Assembly (NCBI GenBank): GCA_963667575.2
Contig: CAXXHY010000054.1
Location: 1 to 64,000, forward strand
DNA: 64,000 nucleotides
From: G963665495 sp963667575
GTDB lineage: Bacteria; Desulfobacterota; Desulfovibrionia; Desulfovibrionales; Desulfovibrionaceae
Direction: 5' to 3'
Shown here in pieces: positions 59,305 to 64,000 of the stretch (positions within the stretch are counted from its first letter, which is position 1; every line of letters starts with the position of its first letter). The position numbers were made by a program, and so were the translations under genes. Under the pieces are notes generated by a model, which had not been told where the DNA came from, ran no database searches, and saw nothing but the letters and a program-made list of their open reading frames with translations.

Positions 59305-60567
59305 TTAGATAAAAAGAGTCAATAAAACTGGGAAGAAGATAAAAAGCAGCATCATGGCCAAATACACCAGAAAATAGGGGATGATGTCTTTGACCACCAG
59401 TTCGAGCTTTTCTCCGGCAATATTGCAGGCGATAAACAGATTCAGTCCCACAGGCGGGGTAAATTGTCCGACAGCAAGGGCAATGATGGTGAACACGCCG
59501 AAATAGATCGGATTGATATGAACGGCATTCACAACGCCCATGATGGTCGGCACGAACAGCACAAGCGCGGCGACATTGTCGAGGAAGGTTCCGATCACCA
59601 GCAGGATGAGCATCACGATGAGCATGATGACCATGGGGCTGTTGGTAAAGCCCATAAGCATGGCGGCCAGATGCTGGGGAACCTGTTCCGCGGTGATGAT
59701 GTAGCCGAACAGATTGGCGGTGCCCATGAGGAACATGATCAATGCCGCGTTTTCCGCGGTGTTTTTGAGGATATTGTACAAGGATTTGAGCGTGAGGGTC
59801 CGGTAGATGAAAAATCCGACCAGTACGCCGTACAGACAGGCAACGCCCGCGGATTCCGTGGCCGTGAACATGCCGGAGTAGATACCCCCGAGGATGATCA
59901 GCGGCATCAGCAGGGCCAGGCTGCTGTCCTTGAAAATCTTTTTAAAGCTGCCCTTGGGCAGGCTTTCTTCGCGTACGAAGCCCCTTTTCTTGGCGATGTA
60001 ATAGTTCACGGTGATCAGGGCCAGGGCGATGAGTATGCCGGGAATGATGCCGCAGAGGAACATGTCGCCGATGGACACGCCGGCGATGACGCCGAACACG
60101 ACCATTGTCAGGCTGGGAGGAATGATCAGGCCCAGAGCGCCGGAGGCGGCAACCACAGCGGCGGAAAACGTGCGGCTGTATCCCCGTTTGTTCATGGAGG
60201 GGATCATGATGGAGCCGATGGCGGCGGTGGTCGCCGGGGCGGAGCCTGAGATGGCCCCGAAAAAGGCCGAAGCGCCGGTGGTTATGTGCGCCAGTCCTCC
60301 GGGAAACCGGCCGACGATTACGGATGCCAGGGCCACGAGCTTATCGGAAATTTTTGCTTCGGCCATGATGTTTCCCGCCAGCAGGAACAGGGGAATGGCC
60401 ATGAATGGAAAGCTGTTTACCCCGTTGAAAATCTTTTGCGGCAGAATCAGGAAGGGCATGTGGCTGGCAAAGTGTATCGCCGTCAGGGATGCGACTCCCA
60501 GGGAAATGGCGATGGGAACACCGATGACGATAAGAACGAAAAAGGCGATAAATAGGATGGAAACCAT
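59305..60567 (-). CDS. dctM: TRAP transporter large membrane subunit DctM
   Basis: 420 aa, about 12 helices. Typical: FIAFFVLIVIGVPIAISLGVASL, FPFMAIPLFLLAGNIMAEA, ISGSAPATTAAIGSIMIPSM and ALAVGQFTPPVGLNLFIACNIAG. Couples solute uptake to the ion gradient with DctQ and the periplasmic receptor DctP. Order P-Q-M on the minus strand is standard. Confidence 0.95.
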   Translation of the reverse strand: MVSILFIAFFVLIVIGVPIAISLGVASLTAIHFASHMPFLILPQKIFNGVNSFPFMAIPLFLLAGNIMAEAKISDKLVALASVIVGRFPGGLAHITTGASAFFGAISGSAPATTAAIGSIMIPSMNKRGYSRTFSAAVVAASGALGLIIPPSLTMVVFGVIAGVSIGDMFLCGIIPGILIALALITVNYYIAKKRGFVREESLPKGSFKKIFKDSSLALLMPLIILGGIYSGMFTATESAGVACLYGVLVGFFIYRTLTLKSLYNILKNTAENAALIMFLMGTANLFGYIITAEQVPQHLAAMLMGFTNSPMVIMLIVMLILLVIGTFLDNVAALVLFVPTIMGVVNAVHINPIYFGVFTIIALAVGQFTPPVGLNLFIACNIAGEKLELVVKDIIPYFLVYLAMMLLFIFFPVLLTLFI

Positions 60568-60594
60568 GATGCGTACCTCTGAAAGGTATTGTGG

Positions 60595-61068
60595 TTAGGA
60601 TTGCGGGCTCTTTTTTGCGCGGTCCCGGAGCATATGTTCGAGAATATACAGAATGGAAATTCCCGCACATAACGGAATCGAAAACATGATATAACCGAGC
60701 GGTATTCCTGTTGAAGGCGACATCTGCATCATGGAACGCACTGTCAGCTTCCAGCCGTTGGTGAGCAGAACGAAAAAGAAGAACAGCATGATGCAATAGC
60801 TGAGCTGCCGCATGACCCACGCCAGACGAGGCGGAAGCAGATTGCCGATGAAGTCCACGGCGATATGCGTTTTATTGCGAACAGCAATCGTGCATCCCAG
60901 CATGACGACGTACACCATGGCATAGATGGACAATTCCTGTGTTTCTGACAAAGGACTATTGAGTACGTAGCGGTAGAAAACCTGAATGATGATGAGAATA
61001 GTCATGAAAGCCAAAGCAATGGCTGAGACATTTCTGATGAAACTATTGAGTTTTTCCAAAATGAACAT
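60595..61068 (-). CDS. dctQ: TRAP transporter small membrane subunit DctQ
   Basis: 157 aa from ATG 61068 (GAGG ahead), four helices. The family motif VFYRYVLNSPLSETQELSIYAMVYVVMLG and the charged NKTHIAVDFIGNLLPP segment are clear. Lies 27 bp before dctM. Confidence 0.93.
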   Translation of the reverse strand: MFILEKLNSFIRNVSAIALAFMTILIIIQVFYRYVLNSPLSETQELSIYAMVYVVMLGCTIAVRNKTHIAVDFIGNLLPPRLAWVMRQLSYCIMLFFFFVLLTNGWKLTVRSMMQMSPSTGIPLGYIMFSIPLCAGISILYILEHMLRDRAKKSPQS

Positions 61069-61238
61069 AAAGCACCTCACTTCGTTGCATGCTGCCAATG
61101 CAAAGATTTATGCATCTCTGGTGCGAAGTTGTTGTTGCATTGCTCCAGTCATTGTTGTGCGGCTGAAGTGGAAACAAGGGGCGGATAAATCCGCCCCTTT
61201 CCCTGGGGGTGAGCTGGATCAGAACAGCTTTTTACGAC

Positions 61239-62233
61239 TTAGTGACCCAAAGTCGTTTGAATATCTTCAATGATTTTGCCGTTCAGCTTCTTCTTGTATT
61301 TTTCGATGACAGGCTTGACCAGTTCGCGGAAAGGCGCTTTGTCCAGGATCGAGAATTTCCATTCCGTGCTCAGCCAACTTCCTTCCACTGCGTTTTTTCC
61401 AGATCTTCAACCATCTGCGTATGCACCGTGTCCGAGTTCTTTGGCCGTTTTCAAGAATGGCTTTCTGATAGGCTTCGGGCATGCTGTCCAGCAGCGCCTT
61501 GTTCATGATCAGCGGCGAGGACAGATGGATATGGCCCGTACGGGAAACGTACTTCTGCACTTCGTAGAATTTCTGGGTCAGAATGTGCGCAGGCGGGATT
61601 TTCCTGGCCGTCAACGGTTCCCAGCTGCAGAGCCGAGTACAGTTCGCCAAAGGAAATAACCGTGGGACCGGCGCCCAGAGCCTTGAAGGTGTCAACGAAA
61701 TACTTCGCCTTCAGGTACGCGGATTTTCAGGCCTTTCAAATCTTCAGGGGTCTTGATGGGGCGTTTGTTGTTGGTGATGTGGCGCATGCCATTGTCCCAC
61801 CAGCCGATGATGACGGCGCCATGGGGTTCGAGCTCCTTGTTCAGCTCTTCGCCGACTGGGGCCGTCGAGCACTTTCCGTACTTCCCAGTTGTCATTGAAC
61901 AGGAAGGGCAGGTTCAGAATGCCCATGTCCGGCACCCAGTTGGAGAGCACGGTGTCCGAAGTCAGAACCATGTCCTGGGTTCCCAGCATGCAGCCTTCCA
62001 CGGCTTCCAGCTGTTTTCCGAGCTGGTCGGCAGGGTAGACCTGAATCTTGACGTGGCCGTCGGTCTTTCTTGGCGACCTCGTCGGCAAACATGGTGCAGA
62101 TCTTCTGGTAGTGATGGTTGGGAGCGCCCGTATGTCCGAGTTTCAGGACATAATCTTCGTCCGCTTGCGCCAGTGGGCAGACTCCAAAAGTCAGCACGGC
62201 CATCGCCATAATAATGAGTAGTGTCTTACGCAT
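61239..62233 (-). pseudogene. dctP: TRAP transporter receptor DctP, at least five frameshifts
   Basis: Start ATG 62233 gives a clear signal peptide (TLLIIMAMAVLTFGVCPLAQA) and YVLKLGHTGAPNHHYQKICTMFADEVAKK. Reading then has to change frame near 62068, 61880, 61705, 61595 and at least once near 61330-61430 to follow VKIQVYPADQLGKQLEAVEG, ILNLPFLFND, GWWDNGMRHITNNKRPIKTPEDLKGLKIRVPEGE, TVISFGELYSALQLGTVDGQEN, AHILTQKFYEVQKYVS and GKIIEDIQTTLGH. Corrected length ~330 aa is normal for DctP. All family blocks are in order, so this looks like poor sequence more than decay. Confidence 0.88.
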
Positions 62234-62375
62234 GTAAAAATCCTCCCAAATGGTTGTTGCAACAATTGCGGTCGAAGTCTTCGCTGCCGTCTCAACAGTA
62301 CAACCCCGAACAGGCGGAGATCTCTGAAGACCGCGGTCGTTGTCTGGGTCAAGAATTATGGCGTCTATTGGTCCG

Positions 62376-62401
62376 ATGTCAATATATATGTCAGCAGACA
62401 T
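62376..62401. promoter_or_regulatory. ATGTC repeats, candidate operator of the TRAP operon
   Basis: ATGTC at 62376 and 62388 (12 bp apart), the second forming the palindrome ATGTC-AGCA-GACAT (62388-62401), 143-168 bp upstream of the dctP ATG. GntR/FadR-type proteins bind short palindromes of this size; the one at 55948 is the obvious candidate. Confidence 0.4.
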
Positions 62402-62832
62402 CATATGTTTAAATGGCAAAAAATGGCAAATTTGTAAAATTGTTGAAAATATTTCTTTCAGATTCCTTTCATTTTGGCATTAATGAAAGAATTTTACGCT
62501 TTATGCGATATTTTGAACTTTAGGCCACGTGAAACAGAATAAAAACAGGTAAACTGTTCAAAGGGTTAAGGCGCAACGGGAGTCCGGGGAATGGGATCGG
62601 AGAAAACGGTATGAAGATGAGATCAGGAGGAATGAAGAATCAAAAGCAGCAGGAAGATCGGGTAGCGACCGTACGTGATTCTGGCGCCAAGGGGAGCTTT
62701 GGATATGGATTGAGTGTATGAAAAAGTCTTGGGCAGTTCAAGGTACTTCTGCGAAAAAGCGTATGGAGGCTGCGTGGAAAACACGGTTGGAGGCAACGTA
62801 TTCGTGCCCATGATTCAGGCTGGTATTATAAA

Positions 62833-62874
62833 GGATACTTAAACCCCTGCTGGCTGCAGGGAGTTTAAGTATCC
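62833..62874 (-). terminator. Hairpin after lon
   Basis: GGATACTTAAACCCCTGC / GCAGGGAGTTTAAGTATCC, 18-bp stem with one bulge and a 5-nt loop, followed on the minus strand by TTTATAA. It starts 30 bp past the lon stop. Confidence 0.7.
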
Positions 62875-62903
62875 GCAGGTAGCTGCTTTACGTCTGCGCG
62901 TTG

Positions 62904-64000
62904 TTAATTGTCTTCCAGCACCAGTTCCACCGCGCTGGCGGCGTTTTCGATGAAGATGATTTCCACTGCGGTACGGACTTCTTCTTCCAGGGCGCCCACG
63001 TCGGTCTGACAGCGTTTGGGCAGCAGTACGCGCTGTACTCCGGCTTCCTGGGCGGCAAGGAGTTTGTCGCGCAGGCCGCTTATGGGCAGTACGCGTCCGC
63101 TCAGGGTCAGTTCGCCGCTCATGGCAACGTCGCGCCGGGCAGGGCGGCCGGTCATCAATGAAACAAAGGCCATGGCAATGGTCAGTCCGGCGGACGGGCC
63201 GTCCTTGGGGATGCTTCCGGACGGAATATGCACATGGATGTCGGACTGTTCGAAAATGGCGTCGTCAATGCCGAAGACCTCGGCATTGCTGCGTACGTAG
63301 CTTAAAGCGGTCTGGGCGGATTCCTTGAGCACGTCGCCCAGGGATCCGGTCATCAGCAGATTTCCCTTGCCGCGCATCCGGGCTGTTTCAATAAATATGA
63401 TGCATCCGCCGGTTTCGGTCCAGACCAGCCCGGTGGTTACTCCGGCCACGTTGGCTTCCTGGGCGGCTTCGGATACGAAGCGCGGAGGGCCGAGCAGTTC
63501 GAGAACCCGTTCGGGGGTAATGTCTATGGGCGGGGTGAGTTGTCCTTGCAGGGCCCGACGGTTGATCTTGCGGCAGACATTGCCGATTTCGCGCTCCAGT
63601 CCGCGCAGGCCTGCTCCACGGGTGTATCCGCGAATCAGGGCATCCATGGCCCGTGGTTCGAAGGCCACATCTTCTTCGCTGCGGCCGTTGACCGTAAGCT
63701 GGCGGGGCAGAAGATAATCCAGCCCGATACGCCGTTTTTCCCCTGGGGTGTAACTGGGGAAGGTGATGGTCTCCATGCGGTCCAGCAGGGGGCCGGGCAG
63801 CTTGTCCAGGGCATTGGCGGTGGTGATGAACATTACGTTGGAGAGGTCGAAGGGGATGTCCAGGTAGTAGTCCAGAAAGTGTTTGTTCTGTTCGGGATCC
63901 AGGACCTCGAGCAGCACGGAAGCCGGATCGCCGCGAAAGTCCTGACCGATCTTGTCCACTTCGTCCAGCATGAATACGGGGTTGTTGGCGTTGACGCGGC
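62904..64000 (-). CDS. lon: ATP-dependent protease Lon (C-terminal part; 5' end beyond window)
   Basis: About 365 C-terminal residues. The end of the AAA+ module is visible (Walker B MLDEVDKIGQDFRGDPASVLLEVLDPEQN, sensor ITTANALDKLPGPLLDRME, arginine-rich GAGLRGLEREIG). The protease domain has the catalytic Ser in IPKDGPSAGLTIAMA and the Lys in LPISGLRDKLLAA. Lon degrades misfolded and regulatory proteins. The N-terminal substrate domain and Walker A are outside the window. Confidence 0.96.
   Translation of the reverse strand, partial: RVNANNPVFMLDEVDKIGQDFRGDPASVLLEVLDPEQNKHFLDYYLDIPFDLSNVMFITTANALDKLPGPLLDRMETITFPSYTPGEKRRIGLDYLLPRQLTVNGRSEEDVAFEPRAMDALIRGYTRGAGLRGLEREIGNVCRKINRRALQGQLTPPIDITPERVLELLGPPRFVSEAAQEANVAGVTTGLVWTETGGCIIFIETARMRGKGNLLMTGSLGDVLKESAQTALSYVRSNAEVFGIDDAIFEQSDIHVHIPSGSIPKDGPSAGLTIAMAFVSLMTGRPARRDVAMSGELTLSGRVLPISGLRDKLLAAQEAGVQRVLLPKRCQTDVGALEEEVRTAVEIIFIENAASAVELVLEDN

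Larger units (their letters stand above)
62234..62903. other. Intergenic region between dctP and lon
   Basis: About 670 bp holding the promoter of the TRAP operon, ATGTC/GACAT repeats (62376-62401) and the lon terminator hairpin (62833-62874). A 62-codon minus-strand frame (62623-62811) has no protein features. Confidence 0.5.

Noticed and set aside
62623..62811. 62-codon open frame between dctP and lon
   Set aside because: No homology-like features, weak start, and it runs through non-conserved promoter sequence.
1..64000. rRNA, tRNA, CRISPR array, transposase, integrase or att sites
   Set aside because: None seen on either strand; repeats found are short, few and not regularly spaced as in CRISPR, and no recombinase motif was recognised.

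Overview
The window reads like the chromosome of a nitrogen-fixing, anaerobic, Desulfovibrio-like sulfate reducer (Desulfobacterota). No rRNA, tRNA or marker gene confirms this. The inference rests on gene content: an Rnf operon headed by a multiheme cytochrome c, a nifH-nifI1-nifI2-nifD-nifK cluster with a short NifK, a DUF4198/NikL-like pair, an L-lactate dehydrogenase and a fumarate-type TRAP cluster. Most genes are of moderate-to-high GC; 33.2-34.8 kb is clearly AT-rich.

Layout. 0-2.7 kb: trpA (cut by the window edge), trpB and a GntR/UTRA regulator overlap as one minus-strand operon behind a 26-bp palindrome. 3.3-4.5 kb: a predicted exported DUF59 protein coupled to a truncated membrane protein, then a YjbQ-type gene. 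5.4-12.2 kb: decaheme cytochrome, rnfC-D-G-E-A-B and apbE, preceded by a Rex-like site and ended by a strong terminator. 12.3-17 kb: isochorismatase-like/marR/small membrane protein operon with a perfect operator palindrome, the NikK/NikL-like pair, a small membrane protein and ldh. 17.2-18.6 kb: a secreted C45-type Ntn hydrolase.

18.8-31 kb is the nitrogen-fixation region. The minus strand reads nifH, nifI1, nifI2, nifD (one frameshift), nifK, a NifB-like protein that has lost all three radical-SAM cysteines, a [2Fe-2S] ferredoxin, nifE, nifN and nifB. A homocitrate-synthase-like gene (one frameshift) diverges from nifH. Both directions have good sigma-54 promoters, with repeated TTGTCG-type elements between them. 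A NifA-type activator that could drive them lies at 42.7-44.3 kb.

31-37.8 kb holds a DUF2238 protein, a pentapeptide-repeat potassium-channel gene, a DUF3574 lipoprotein and a gspF/mshG-type gene. Almost all of these carry single-base frameshifts, mostly an extra base in a short homopolymer. 35.8-42.7 kb (plus) and 48.1-51.8 kb (minus) together encode an MSHA/type II secretion-like apparatus: MshG, GspL/M-like proteins, GspB-like protein, MshL secretin, MshN-like TPR protein, MshE ATPase and an ExeA/MshM ATPase. No pilin gene is seen. NifA and a substrate-binding protein/histidine kinase pair sit between its two halves.

52-64 kb: a YheT-type hydrolase, an NtrB/NtrC-type two-component pair, then a GntR/FadR regulator with a LarA-family racemase, asparaginase and TRAP transporter (dctM, dctQ, badly frameshifted dctP), which suggests uptake and processing of a C4-dicarboxylate, hydroxy acid or amino acid. 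The window ends inside lon.

Frameshifts cluster in patches (26.5, 30.6, 31.6, 33.3-37.2 and 61.3-62.1 kb) while neighbouring genes are intact, so sequence error is the leading explanation and gene decay the alternative.
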